Counted from the stretch's first letter, positions 32,178-40,354 are shown. The stretch is DNA of 61,071 bases from an uncultured Myxococcales bacterium (GCA_937975765.1 CALJUR010000099.1:1-61071), one strand, 5' to 3'. A program made the numbers and translations. The notes: generated by a model from the sequence alone, not told the origin.

Positions 32178-32365
32178 CCGGCCCAAGGCGCTTCGAGAGG
32201 CACATGGCCGGCGCCTTGACGTCCCGGTCCATCGGCGGCGGTAGGTCGATGCCGCGCACACCGCCAACTCCGGCGACCAAACGCATCAATCCTGCGTCCA
32301 AATCGTCCCTTGACAGCAGACGAAACTCGATCCAGGCTCCCCTGAACCTCTCTAGTCGAGGACCG

Positions 32366-33382
32366 GTGAAAGAACCATCGAATGTGGTCTTGCCGGCAAG
32401 CGGCGGGCCAGCGCTTACAGGGTTCGTATTCTACGACCATCTGATTCCTACGCTTCACGAGTCTTTTCTACGTGATCCGCGTGCTCGCGTGGCAATTGAC
32501 ATGAGAAAGACCGACAGCGTGACCGCGACCGCATTGTGCAACCTTCTCGGAGTAGGGCAGGTTCTGAAGAAGTTCTACAAGGCCCCGGCCGAGTTGATCC
32601 TCGATTGGCACAGTACCAGTTTGTTGAACTACATGTACTGTATGGGGTTCTTCACCCTCGTCGATGACTTCCATCTTTTCGCGTACGACGACGGGGCCGT
32701 CGGGGGATTTGCACCCCGGCCGCCGGGCAAGTTCCGGATGCTCCGGTGCTTCAGCGAAGCTTGGGAACTGGAAACGGCGGACCAATTGATCGCGAAGGAC
32801 TTGAGTCAAGGAATGGACGTCGACCTCGCGGCTGATCTGGGCGAGTGCATCGTTGAGTTGGTGCGCAACTCCATGACGCACGGGCGTTCACCGTGTTTCG
32901 TGTCGGCGATCGGTGACGATGAGTTCGGTACGCAGTGCGCCGTTACCGATGTGGGCGTCGGTTTCCTGGCAACGCTTCGGCGGAAGTTGCCGGACCTGCG
33001 ATTGTTTCAAGCCGAGCAGATGCGCAAGAACGACGGACGTGAGCATCTAAGGGCGATTCTTGAAGCGGTCTATAGACGTGTTGGTTCAAAGACCTACGGG
33101 GTCAGTTCTGTCGTCAGGGACCTCACGTCGATGGGCGGAGTTGTACGAATTCACTCTCATGACACGCAAGTCGTATTCACCCGTGCGAACTACCAGCGTT
33201 TCGCTGGGCGAACAGATAGCAGACAGCAGGTTGTGGACGAGTTGTTCCGTTACTTGAACCTGCGGAAGGAACTGGCGCCTGACCCGCTCAGGTCGCCCCT
33301 CCGTGTTTGGGATGCGAGCTTCACGGGGGTTCATGTGGAGTTCGAGATTCCGTCTTCGGCGACGAGAGGGGCCCATCGATGA
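32366..33382 (+). CDS. STAS-like plus GHKL (HATPase) domain protein; operon gene 1
   Basis: A 338-residue protein from GTG at 32366. Residues about 35-110 resemble a STAS-type beta/alpha domain (RARVAIDMRKTDSVTATALCNLL). Residues about 150-275 form a GHKL ATPase: N-box ECIVELVRNSMTHG, G1 box VTDVGVGF, and KTYGVSSVVRDLTSMGGVVRIHS in place of the G2 region. No kinase dimerisation domain or histidine is seen. The pairing recalls anti-sigma-type switches. The ATG at 32204 is an alternative start, but the extra 54 residues are low-complexity. The stop overlaps gene 2 as ATGA. Codon use is visibly more A/T-rich than the core genes. Confidence 0.7.
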   Translation: MKEPSNVVLPASGGPALTGFVFYDHLIPTLHESFLRDPRARVAIDMRKTDSVTATALCNLLGVGQVLKKFYKAPAELILDWHSTSLLNYMYCMGFFTLVDDFHLFAYDDGAVGGFAPRPPGKFRMLRCFSEAWELETADQLIAKDLSQGMDVDLAADLGECIVELVRNSMTHGRSPCFVSAIGDDEFGTQCAVTDVGVGFLATLRRKLPDLRLFQAEQMRKNDGREHLRAILEAVYRRVGSKTYGVSSVVRDLTSMGGVVRIHSHDTQVVFTRANYQRFAGRTDSRQQVVDELFRYLNLRKELAPDPLRSPLRVWDASFTGVHVEFEIPSSATRGAHR

Positions 33383-34344
33383 TTGAGTGGAACTACCACG
33401 ACGTGTTTGTCTGGATTCCGGTTGCCGCAAACGTGCCGGACCATCGGCTTCTTTTCGATGTACGGAGCGAGTCCTTGGAGGCAAACGAGTCGCTTGTTTC
33501 AGCGATAGTAGCGACTGCGCAACAGCCCGGGCCACCGCTTGTGGTCGATCTGTCGTTCCTGAAGCGCATCGAAGACCACTCCTTCACTGCTATTGCAGAT
33601 GGCGAACTCCAGCGTGATGTGCTCATTACGGGAGGACACGACAAACTTCTCGACCGGGTGGTTGATGACGTTAGGCCGGCCGCCAGATACTGGCGGGAGG
33701 TTCAGGTCGGCGGGAGCCGGTGCTTCTTCAGGCCCGCTATCGCCGGTTCCGATGCTCTTGCGTCCTTGCAAGCGACATGGGACCACGAGCGCGTGGTCAA
33801 GGAATACGCGGTTGCAGCGGTATCGGCCTACCTCCGCGGGAATGACGTGACCTTGCCTTCTTCAGGACTTCGTGCCTCGCACTACCTTAACGTGAAACTG
33901 TTGTTCGGAGATCCAACCCACGTCCGGATCCTGACGTTCGCTCTGGCGGAACGGATTGTTGGATTGGTTCAGAGGGATGCATTTGGAATCGTTCTCGCGA
34001 CCAGTTACACGGGTTCGCTTGTGGCTGCCAATATCGCAATGTTGCTTGATAAGCCGCTCCATTGCGTCGTGAACCTGGGCCCTAAGTTCTTGGTGAAGAC
34101 GAGCCTGAGCGCCGAACCGCTCAAGAGGGCGAAGGCCCTGCTCGTTGCCGACATGATTTGCACCGGCACGGAAGCTCGAATGGCGCAGGCCGCACTGTCG
34201 GTTCTCGGCGGTCGCCTTGTTGCCGCTGCCGCCCTCGCCAACTACTTAGAGGTCCCGAATGTCGCCAACATAGCTTTGGTGGGGCGGCAGGATCTCGAAC
34301 CACTCGGGTACAAGGTTGAGATCCCTGAGGAACGGAGGGGGTAG
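33379..34344 (+). CDS. STAS-like plus phosphoribosyltransferase-like protein; operon gene 2
   Basis: A 321-residue protein. The N-terminal 100 residues include a STAS-like strand-helix (PPLVVDLSFLKRIEDHSF). The C-terminal half is a type I phosphoribosyltransferase fold: FGIVLATSYTGSLVAANIA (about 202-220), VNLGPKFLVK, then the PRPP loop ALLVADMICTGTEA (about 253-266) in place of the usual VLLVDDVxTTG. The changed acidic pair (AD instead of DD) hints at altered catalysis or nucleotide sensing. It overlaps gene 1 by four bases and ends three bases before gene 3. No orotate or hypoxanthine pathway gene is nearby. Confidence 0.7.
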   Translation: MIEWNYHDVFVWIPVAANVPDHRLLFDVRSESLEANESLVSAIVATAQQPGPPLVVDLSFLKRIEDHSFTAIADGELQRDVLITGGHDKLLDRVVDDVRPAARYWREVQVGGSRCFFRPAIAGSDALASLQATWDHERVVKEYAVAAVSAYLRGNDVTLPSSGLRASHYLNVKLLFGDPTHVRILTFALAERIVGLVQRDAFGIVLATSYTGSLVAANIAMLLDKPLHCVVNLGPKFLVKTSLSAEPLKRAKALLVADMICTGTEARMAQAALSVLGGRLVAAAALANYLEVPNVANIALVGRQDLEPLGYKVEIPEERRG

Positions 34345-34347
34345 CGA

Positions 34348-36084
34348 ATGCGAATTGAACGCGGGGCGGAAGACCAATTCAGGATCATTAGGGACATGGG
34401 CGCGGAGTACCAACGACGGTACTGGACGCTTCGCGACGCCGTTCAGCCCCACATGGCGACGAACGTAAGAGTAAAGAACGACGTCTTCACCTCCCATGGC
34501 TACGACCACTGTGTCCGGATCTTCGAGCAGCTGAACAAGATGCTGGCGACGGGCTTTTACACCGGCCCGGGCTCGCTCTCCCAAGAGGAATTGTTCGTCC
34601 TTGCCGTCTCCGTGCTGCTCCACGACATCACCATGACGACCTCACCGGAGCAGCGGAGAACCCATTCGGTTGACGCCGGCAAGTTCATTACGAAGGAGAT
34701 CCTGCGACTCAGCCAAGGAGGACTGGTTGAGCCGCCCCTGTCCGCGACTGAAGCCGCGATCGTCGATCAGGTCATGTCTGGGCACTCTGACATCAAGGAC
34801 GCGAAGGGGAAGGTGTTGGTCCACACACTTCGGGAGATCCCAGAGGCACCCGAGCCTTGCCACCAGGGTACGGTCCGAATGCGCGTCCTCGGGGCAGTTC
34901 TTCGGATAGGAGATGAACTCGACTGCAACGTGGACCGTACGGTCGATTGCTCGACGCTGGTGCTCCCCAAGCACAGGATTGGAAACGACCACTGGCGCAA
35001 AGCCGAGATCATCCTGAAGGTCACCCCGACCACGACACGGAAGGGCGTGCGGTTGCATCTCAACGAGCTCGCCATCCAGTCCGGTAACAACATTCCGCGG
35101 GACAAGACGCTGGTATCCGAACTCGTTGAGAAGTTGCAGACCCGACTGAAAGAAGTTGGCGGGTTGGCGCTCGACGAGTTGGATTGGTGGAAATACGAAA
35201 CTGTCGAAGTCGTTGAGCCTAAAGACGCTAAACTGCGGAAGGTTCTTCCACCAGGTTCCAGGAGCGCCAAGCCGAGGACACAACGCGGTCAGGGTCTCGC
35301 CGTCAAGCAGGCGCAGCCAATCAAAGAGCCTGCCAAGAACGACCACGGGGCAAAGACAACAACACCCCTTGATCAGCCAGTCAGGATTCCCGATAAGCCA
35401 CAGCGGTTGGGTAACATCGCCGACGACCTGACATCGTGGGTCCTCTCCGACCACCTACTTAAGGACGGGCACTTCGAGGTTACGCCGACGCGCCACGTTA
35501 GGGACTGGATCGACACGACGAAACTCCTGGCCGAGCGGAAGAAGATGGCCGCTATCGTGACCAATTTTGTCAATCTGTTGAAGCAGGAAGGACTTGTCCG
35601 CCCGAACGTGATGGTTATCGGCGAAGGGTACCCTGGACTGCTCCTTGCTGCCGGAATCGGATTCGCGGCAGGTCTGCCGGTGACCTATCTTGTCCCCTTG
35701 CGCGAGAAGACTGAACGTAGTGAGCACGACCGAGAGACTGTGATTCCGAAGGGGTCGGACGTGGTCCTCGTCACCGACGTGGTAACGGGTGGTAGCACCC
35801 TGGTAGAATCGCTTCAGTTGCTTGCCACCGAGTACAAGGTGGGACTCGATCGAGTCAAACGCATCCTTGCGATTTTCCGCCGCCCCCCAGCTGGCAGTCG
35901 GAAGAAGCTCCCTGCTCCAGTCGCAGATCGACTGTACGAACTCAACACCGCGTTTCCGGTCCAGGTTTGCGCCGTCGATCCCGCGGGGTGCATCAGGTCG
36001 CGGGCGGATAAGGTTGAAATCATGAACAAGGTCGGCATCGTTGCCAAGGAAGCCGCAGAAGCGCCGATCGGGGACCGCCGATGA
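34348..36084 (+). CDS. HD phosphohydrolase plus phosphoribosyltransferase fusion; operon gene 3
   Basis: A 578-residue two-domain protein. The HD domain (about 40-280) shows SHGYDHC (His50, His54), LLHDITMT (His92-Asp93) and LRIGDELD (Asp189), a complete HD metal site. A Pro/Lys-rich linker (about 300-350) leads to a C-terminal type I phosphoribosyltransferase: NVMVIGEGYPGLLLAAGIGFAAGLP and the PRPP loop VLVTDVVTGGST (about 473-484), closer to canonical than gene 2. HD enzymes often cut nucleotides or phosphodiesters. The fusion suggests linked sensing and turnover of a nucleotide-type ligand. The start lies three bases after gene 2; the stop overlaps thyX. Confidence 0.75.
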   Translation: MRIERGAEDQFRIIRDMGAEYQRRYWTLRDAVQPHMATNVRVKNDVFTSHGYDHCVRIFEQLNKMLATGFYTGPGSLSQEELFVLAVSVLLHDITMTTSPEQRRTHSVDAGKFITKEILRLSQGGLVEPPLSATEAAIVDQVMSGHSDIKDAKGKVLVHTLREIPEAPEPCHQGTVRMRVLGAVLRIGDELDCNVDRTVDCSTLVLPKHRIGNDHWRKAEIILKVTPTTTRKGVRLHLNELAIQSGNNIPRDKTLVSELVEKLQTRLKEVGGLALDELDWWKYETVEVVEPKDAKLRKVLPPGSRSAKPRTQRGQGLAVKQAQPIKEPAKNDHGAKTTTPLDQPVRIPDKPQRLGNIADDLTSWVLSDHLLKDGHFEVTPTRHVRDWIDTTKLLAERKKMAAIVTNFVNLLKQEGLVRPNVMVIGEGYPGLLLAAGIGFAAGLPVTYLVPLREKTERSEHDRETVIPKGSDVVLVTDVVTGGSTLVESLQLLATEYKVGLDRVKRILAIFRRPPAGSRKKLPAPVADRLYELNTAFPVQVCAVDPAGCIRSRADKVEIMNKVGIVAKEAAEAPIGDRR

Positions 36085-36713
36085 AGATCGTTGAGCCGTC
36101 GTGGGAAGTGCTGTGGGCAGCGTCAGGCTCGGAGATGCTGCGTCTCATCGAACTAGCAGGGCGAACTTCATACAAGAGCGAAGGGGTGATTGCCTCCGAC
36201 TCTGCGCCAGCGTTCGTCCAGCGCCTCATTTCCCGCGGCCATTTCTCTGTCCTGGAGCATGTGTCGATTTCTGCTCGAGTCATCTGCGACCGAGGCGTGT
36301 CCCACGAGATCGTTCGGCATCGCATCGCCAGCTATACTCAAGAGTCAACGAGGTTCTGCAACTACTCTGATGCGAAGTTCGGCTCGGAAATCACGGTCGT
36401 CCGGCCTTCATTTCTCGTCGGGGTCGGCGAAGATGACCCTTCGTACCGGATCTGGCAGGAAGCCATGCTTGCTTGCGAGACCGCGTACTTGAAGCTCCTG
36501 TCGGAGGGTGCCAAACCCGAGCACGCGCGGTCCGTACTCCCAAACTCCCTTAAGACCGAGCTTCTGATGACGATGAACGTCCGCGAGTGGAGGCACTTCT
36601 TCGCCCTTCGCACCGCCCCAGCCTCCCATCCGGACATGCGCCGGATTGCGAGCGGCTTGCTCGATGATTTCCGCGGCCACGTCGATGTCTTGTTTTCGAG
36701 TTTCGACGCGTAG
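36081..36713 (+). CDS. thyX: Flavin-dependent thymidylate synthase ThyX; operon gene 4
   Basis: ThyX makes dTMP from dUMP with FAD and methylenetetrahydrofolate. The 210-residue protein has the signature RHRIASYTQESTRF (Arg79-His80-Arg81, then Ser84, Glu88, Ser89 and Arg91), the N-terminal segment HFSVLEHVSISARVICDRGVSHE, and the C-terminal MNVREWRHFFALRT. The RHRxxSxxExSxR core is intact, so activity is likely. The ATG overlaps the HD-phosphoribosyltransferase stop by four bases, so it is the last gene of that operon, not a solitary housekeeping copy. Whether the genome has another thymidylate synthase cannot be seen here. Confidence 0.92.
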   Translation: MKIVEPSWEVLWAASGSEMLRLIELAGRTSYKSEGVIASDSAPAFVQRLISRGHFSVLEHVSISARVICDRGVSHEIVRHRIASYTQESTRFCNYSDAKFGSEITVVRPSFLVGVGEDDPSYRIWQEAMLACETAYLKLLSEGAKPEHARSVLPNSLKTELLMTMNVREWRHFFALRTAPASHPDMRRIASGLLDDFRGHVDVLFSSFDA

Positions 36714-36891
36714 TGGTTTCTTTCCCTCCCCTGGATGTGGTGACGCGCCCATTCGAGGCGCCGAGACCTAGCGAGCGTTGCGGGCGGCTCCCCGGGCGGC
36801 CGGCAGGGCCGACGCGCACCTGACGCTCTCGCGCACAGGGCCTGGACGCGTTCCAAGCCGGCCCGGGACGAACTTCCCTTCCTCGACCTCG

Positions 36892-37032
36892 ATGGTGGGC
36901 CACAGCCTGGGCCTGAGGGGCGTCTACACGGACCCCGACGCCCTGCCCATGCGGGAAGCGGTCGCTCTCATCCCGCCGATCCAGGAGTCCAGGGTGGTGC
37001 TACGGCTGGAGCCGAAGGAGGCGAAGAAGTGA
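36892..37032 (+). pseudogene. Tyrosine-recombinase (integrase) C-terminal remnant
   Basis: The 46-codon stretch MVGHSLGLRGVYTDPDALPMREAVALIPPI resembles the end of tyrosine recombinases: a GH pair followed by the catalytic-type tyrosine, then the D-L-R-x-A-V-x-x-L-P-like tail. Upstream in frame the similarity stops. It points toward ssrA and ends 78 bases from its 3' end, the usual position of an island integrase. The gap 36714-36891 before it holds nothing else I can name. Confidence 0.5.
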
Positions 37033-37109
37033 GGCTTGTGTCCGCCATGTGTCCATCCCGGCGGGCACCCGCAGAGAAGCCCTGCGATTGCAGGACCTTG
37101 CAGGAAAGT

Positions 37110-37456
37110 TGGTGGAGGCGGGGGGAGTCGAACCCCCGTCCGAAGACGCTCGGAATTGGACGTGCTACACGCTTAGCCTCGTGGTCCTTCGGACCCCCTG
37201 GAATGGGCACGGGCACCCTCCCAGGCGGCCTTCCCCCGACATCTTGCGCCGGCGCGGGGGGGAGCCCCGCCGGATCGCCAGCCCGAGTACATTGCGCAAC
37301 ATGAGGCTTACGGGCGCCCCCTCATGTCACGTCACGGTCAAGCCGCGAGAGCCAAATTGTCGTTGGCAGTTGAACTGGTCCTGATTGCTGACCGGGTCCA
37401 GGCCCCGGACGTGCATTCCAACCCCTCTTCGTCCCCGTCGAAACCGGAACGCCCCC
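37110..37456 (-). ncRNA. ssrA: tmRNA (ssrA)
   Basis: The reverse strand starts GGGGGCGTTCCGGTTTCGACGG and ends with the T-arm-like GGGGGTTCGACTCCCCC and CGCCTCCACCA. The ends pair as a seven-base acceptor stem with one G-U. The resume frame at 37341-37367 encodes ANDNLALAA with TGA at 37338-37340. The length of 347 bases is normal. tmRNA frees stalled ribosomes and tags the peptide for proteolysis, for example by the ClpP system further right. Its 3' end is a classic integration site. Confidence 0.97.
37116..37126 (+). repeat. 11-base direct repeat in ssrA 3' end, candidate right attachment site
   Basis: AGGCGGGGGGA within the ssrA 3' terminus matches 29010-29020 in the same orientation. See that entry. 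The two copies are about 8.1 kb apart and enclose the integrase remnant, excisionase-like gene and cargo. Confidence 0.4.
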
Positions 37457-37568
37457 TTGTCAAAGACCGTCGGAACCATGTCTCACGGGGGAAGGATAAG
37501 GATTTTCCCGCATTCTTCAAGGGCGTCGCGGCGAATCGTCACCGGACATTTTTCCCCCGGGCGCCGCC

Positions 37569-37598
37569 TTGGTGCCGCCCGCGCGTTGCGGGTAGAAT
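37569..37598 (+). promoter_or_regulatory. Promoter of folP, probably leaderless
   Basis: TAGAAT at 37593-37598 matches five of six -10 positions. TTGGTG at 37569-37574 is a weak -35 with an 18-base spacer. The A of the folP ATG at 37605 falls seven bases after the -10, where transcription should start. No ribosome binding site is present. Confidence 0.5.
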
Positions 37599-37604
37599 CG
37601 GGCC

Positions 37605-38495
37605 ATGTTGCGTCGCGACGAAACCATCCGGAACCTGCTGGCCGCCGTTCATGATCCGGCCCGCCCTCCCCTGCTGATGGGCGTGCTGAACGTGACGCCG
37701 GACTCGTTCTCGGACGGCGGGCAGTACCGCGAGACGGACCAGGCGATCGCCCACGGCCTGGCGATGGCGGCGGCCGGTGCGGACATCCTGGATGTCGGCG
37801 GCGAATCGACCCGGTCGGGCGCCGCCCCGGTGGGCGAGGCCGAGGAACTGGATCGCGTAATCCCGGTCATCCGCGCCCTGGTCGATCGCATGCCGATGCC
37901 GATCTCGGTGGACACCCGGCGCACCTCGGTCGCCCAGGCCGCGCTGGACGCGGGCGCAGTGATCGTCAACGACGTCTCCTGCTTCCGCCAGGATCACGAC
38001 ATGGCCGCCCTGCTGGGGCGCGAGCGCCCGATCGCGGTGGCGATGCACATGCGGGGCCAGCCCTCCGACATGCAGGCCCGGACCGACTACCAGGATCTGC
38101 TGCCGGACTGCGTCTCGGAGTTGTGGTCGTGCGCCCGGCAGGCGCTGGACGCCGGCCTGCCGCGGGACCACCTGTGGCTGGACCCGGGCATCGGCTTCGC
38201 CAAGGACGCGCCGCAGTGCGTCACGCTGCTGGCGCACCTGGACTCGTTCGTGTCCCTGGGCCTGCCGGTGCTGGTCGGCGTGTCCCGCAAGACATTCATC
38301 GGCCACCTGACCGGCGTCGAACTCCCGTCGGAACGGCTGCTGGGAACCGCCGCCGCCGTCAGCGCATGCGTGCTGGCCGGCGCGCGCATCGTCCGGGTGC
38401 ACGACGTCGGCGCCATGCGCCAGGTGGTCGCGGTCGCCCACGCCATCCGCGCCGCGCGCGCCCCCGCCTTCCAGCCGCGGGAGGTGCGCCCTTGA
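37605..38495 (+). CDS. folP: Dihydropteroate synthase FolP
   Basis: FolP joins p-aminobenzoate to dihydropterin pyrophosphate in folate synthesis. The 296-residue protein has MGVLNVTPDSFSDGG, DVGGESTRSGA, VDTRR, INDVS-like VNDVSCF, LDPGIGFAK and GVSRKTFIG, covering both ligand sites. Its stop overlaps the cdaA start (TTGA). It opens an operon with cdaA, cdaR-like and glmM, an arrangement known in many bacteria. The enzyme is normal in length and complete. The ATG appears to be leaderless (see promoter). Confidence 0.96.
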   Translation: MLRRDETIRNLLAAVHDPARPPLLMGVLNVTPDSFSDGGQYRETDQAIAHGLAMAAAGADILDVGGESTRSGAAPVGEAEELDRVIPVIRALVDRMPMPISVDTRRTSVAQAALDAGAVIVNDVSCFRQDHDMAALLGRERPIAVAMHMRGQPSDMQARTDYQDLLPDCVSELWSCARQALDAGLPRDHLWLDPGIGFAKDAPQCVTLLAHLDSFVSLGLPVLVGVSRKTFIGHLTGVELPSERLLGTAAAVSACVLAGARIVRVHDVGAMRQVVAVAHAIRAARAPAFQPREVRP

Positions 38496-39295
38496 GCTTC
38501 CTGCACGAACTCCTGGCCGACCTCCCGGCATGGGACATCGTCTCCGCGATCATCGACATCGCCATCGTCTACTTCGTGGCGTACCGCGCGATGCTGGTGA
38601 TCCGCGGCACCCGCGCGATCCAGATGCTGATCGGCATCGTGATCGTGCTGGCGCTGTACTTCGTGTCCGAGGAAGCCTTCCTGAACCTGACGACGCTGAA
38701 CTGGGTCCTGGAGAAGTTCGTGTCGTCCTTCATCCTGATCGTCATCATCCTGTTCCAGCCGGACATCCGGCGCGCCCTGTCCGAGGTGGGCAAGAACCCG
38801 CTGTTCCTGGGGGCCTCCCGCCAGCGCGGTCCGTCGATGTACGACGAGGTGATCCGCGCCGCGACCCGCCTTTCGGCCAAGCGCATCGGCGCGCTGATCG
38901 TGCTGGAGCGCGGCGCCGACCTGTCGCCGTTCACCGAGGAGGCCATCCCGATCGACGCCCGCGTGACGGCCGACGCGCTGTTCGCGGCGTTCATCCCCAG
39001 CCACGAGAACCCGCTGCACGACGGCGCCGTGATCATCAGCAAGGGGCGCATCAGCCACGCGGGATGCTTCCTGCCGCTGACCGAGAACCCGAAGGTCGAG
39101 AAGAGCCTGGGCACCCGGCACCGCGCGGCGATCGGCATCACCGAGAGCACCGACGCGGTCGTGGTCGTGGTGTCCGAGGAGTCGGGGATCATCTCGCTGG
39201 CCGTGGCGTCCGAACTGCGGCGCGGCCTGGATGCGAACTCGCTGCGCGACGAACTGCTGCGGCTGTTCGGCCCCCGGGGCCGAGGGGACGAGTGA
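38492..39295 (+). CDS. cdaA: Diadenylate cyclase CdaA (c-di-AMP synthase)
   Basis: Starts with TTG (GGGAGG seven bases upstream) and is coupled to the folP stop. The 267-residue protein has three N-terminal transmembrane helices (IVSAIIDIAIVYFVAYRAMLV, IQMLIGIVIVLALYF, FVSSFILIVIIL) and a DisA_N domain with both catalytic motifs: HDGAV (about residue 176) and GTRHRAAIG (about 208). It makes c-di-AMP at the inner membrane, a messenger that controls potassium and osmotic balance. The kdpDE pair at the left end of the window may belong to the same physiology, an inference. Confidence 0.95.
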   Translation: MSFLHELLADLPAWDIVSAIIDIAIVYFVAYRAMLVIRGTRAIQMLIGIVIVLALYFVSEEAFLNLTTLNWVLEKFVSSFILIVIILFQPDIRRALSEVGKNPLFLGASRQRGPSMYDEVIRAATRLSAKRIGALIVLERGADLSPFTEEAIPIDARVTADALFAAFIPSHENPLHDGAVIISKGRISHAGCFLPLTENPKVEKSLGTRHRAAIGITESTDAVVVVVSEESGIISLAVASELRRGLDANSLRDELLRLFGPRGRGDE

Positions 39296-39296
39296 C

Positions 39297-40352
39297 ATGG
39301 GACCGGACGACAACGAAGGCGAGACCGGCGGACGAAACCGCGCGACGCGTCCCCGGGGCATCCGCAGGACCCTCCTGCACCGGGTCTTCCTGGACAACCT
39401 GGGGCTGAAACTGATCAGCCTGATCATCGCGCTGTCGCTGTTCGTCATCGTCCGCGAGGACAAGGGCAAGGAGGCGGAGATCGAGGTTTCCGTCGTCCTG
39501 TCCAACATCGACGACCACGCGGTCTTCACCGGCGAACTGCCCCGGACCCTGCGGGTGCGCGTGCGGGACCGCTGGTCGCGCCTGGCCCGTGCGCTGGAAC
39601 GCAAGCCGAACCCCTACCTGGTCGACCTGCGCGGCTTTTCCAACGAGTCGATGTACGTGTTCGACCGCGAGCGCCTGCAGCAGTTGCTGGGGGTGACCGG
39701 CCTGTCGATCCAGTCGGTCTACCCGGCCGAGTTCGCGGTGGCGCTGGAACCGAAGACCGAGCGCATCGTGCCGGTGCGGCCGAACCTGGTGGGCGAGCCT
39801 CCGCAGGGCTACATGGTGCTGCGGGAGCGGGCGCGCGCGAACCCGGCGCAGGTCCGCATCTGGGGCGCGAAGAGCAGCGTGAAGACCATCGACGAGTTGC
39901 TGACGTGGCCGATCGACCTGGCGTCGATGGACAAGGAGGCGCGCATCGAGGTCGCGATCCAGAAGCCGTCGCAACCGTACCTGTTCCTGGACGACGACCG
40001 GGTGAAGGTGGACGTGCCGGTGCAGGAGCTTCAGGACCGGGCGTCGCTGGGGAAGATGGACATCCTGGTCAAGAACTGCCCGGCGAACCTGGTGTGCGCG
40101 GTCGAGCCCGCGACGGTGCAGGTGACGCTGGCGGGGCCGGTCCCCTCGCTGCTGAAGGTGCGCGGGGGCGCAGCGCCGGTGACGATCACGGTGGACGCCG
40201 TCGACTTCGACCCGGTGGTTTCGCGCCACGACGGCATCCGGCCGACGTGCGAACGGCCGACGGGCCTGGACTGCGCCCTGAATCCGCGATCCGTGCTGCT
40301 GACGATCTCGGCACCGGCGGGCGAGGACCGGAAGGGCGGAAAGGGGAAGTGA
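39297..40352 (+). CDS. cdaR: YbbR/CdaR-like regulator of diadenylate cyclase
   Basis: A 351-residue protein with one N-terminal membrane helix (LGLKLISLIIALSLFVIVRE) and then YbbR-type beta domains (VSVVLSNIDDH, FAVALEPKTERIVPVRPNLVG). It starts right after cdaA and ends two bases before glmM. CdaR-type proteins bind CdaA and tune its activity from the outer side of the membrane. This copy has a long hydrophilic C-terminus with four cysteines (C-P-A-N, VCAVEP, TCERP, DCALN), which is unusual and might allow redox control; that is only an idea. Confidence 0.85.
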   Translation: MGPDDNEGETGGRNRATRPRGIRRTLLHRVFLDNLGLKLISLIIALSLFVIVREDKGKEAEIEVSVVLSNIDDHAVFTGELPRTLRVRVRDRWSRLARALERKPNPYLVDLRGFSNESMYVFDRERLQQLLGVTGLSIQSVYPAEFAVALEPKTERIVPVRPNLVGEPPQGYMVLRERARANPAQVRIWGAKSSVKTIDELLTWPIDLASMDKEARIEVAIQKPSQPYLFLDDDRVKVDVPVQELQDRASLGKMDILVKNCPANLVCAVEPATVQVTLAGPVPSLLKVRGGAAPVTITVDAVDFDPVVSRHDGIRPTCERPTGLDCALNPRSVLLTISAPAGEDRKGGKGK

Positions 40353-40354
40353 CG

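Noticed and set aside
32310..32315. TTGACA as promoter of the STAS/GHKL operon
   Set aside because: A perfect -35 but no acceptable -10 at 16-18 bases. It might still be part of an activator-dependent promoter.
32204..32365. Upstream extension of the STAS/GHKL gene
   Set aside because: The extra 54 codons have poor third-base GC bias and no domain likeness, and the ribosome site sits too close to the ATG.
37110..37140. Possible tRNA from the GTTCGA T-arm
   Set aside because: The T-arm belongs to tmRNA: the acceptor stem pairs with 37450-37456 and the peptide tag frame is present.
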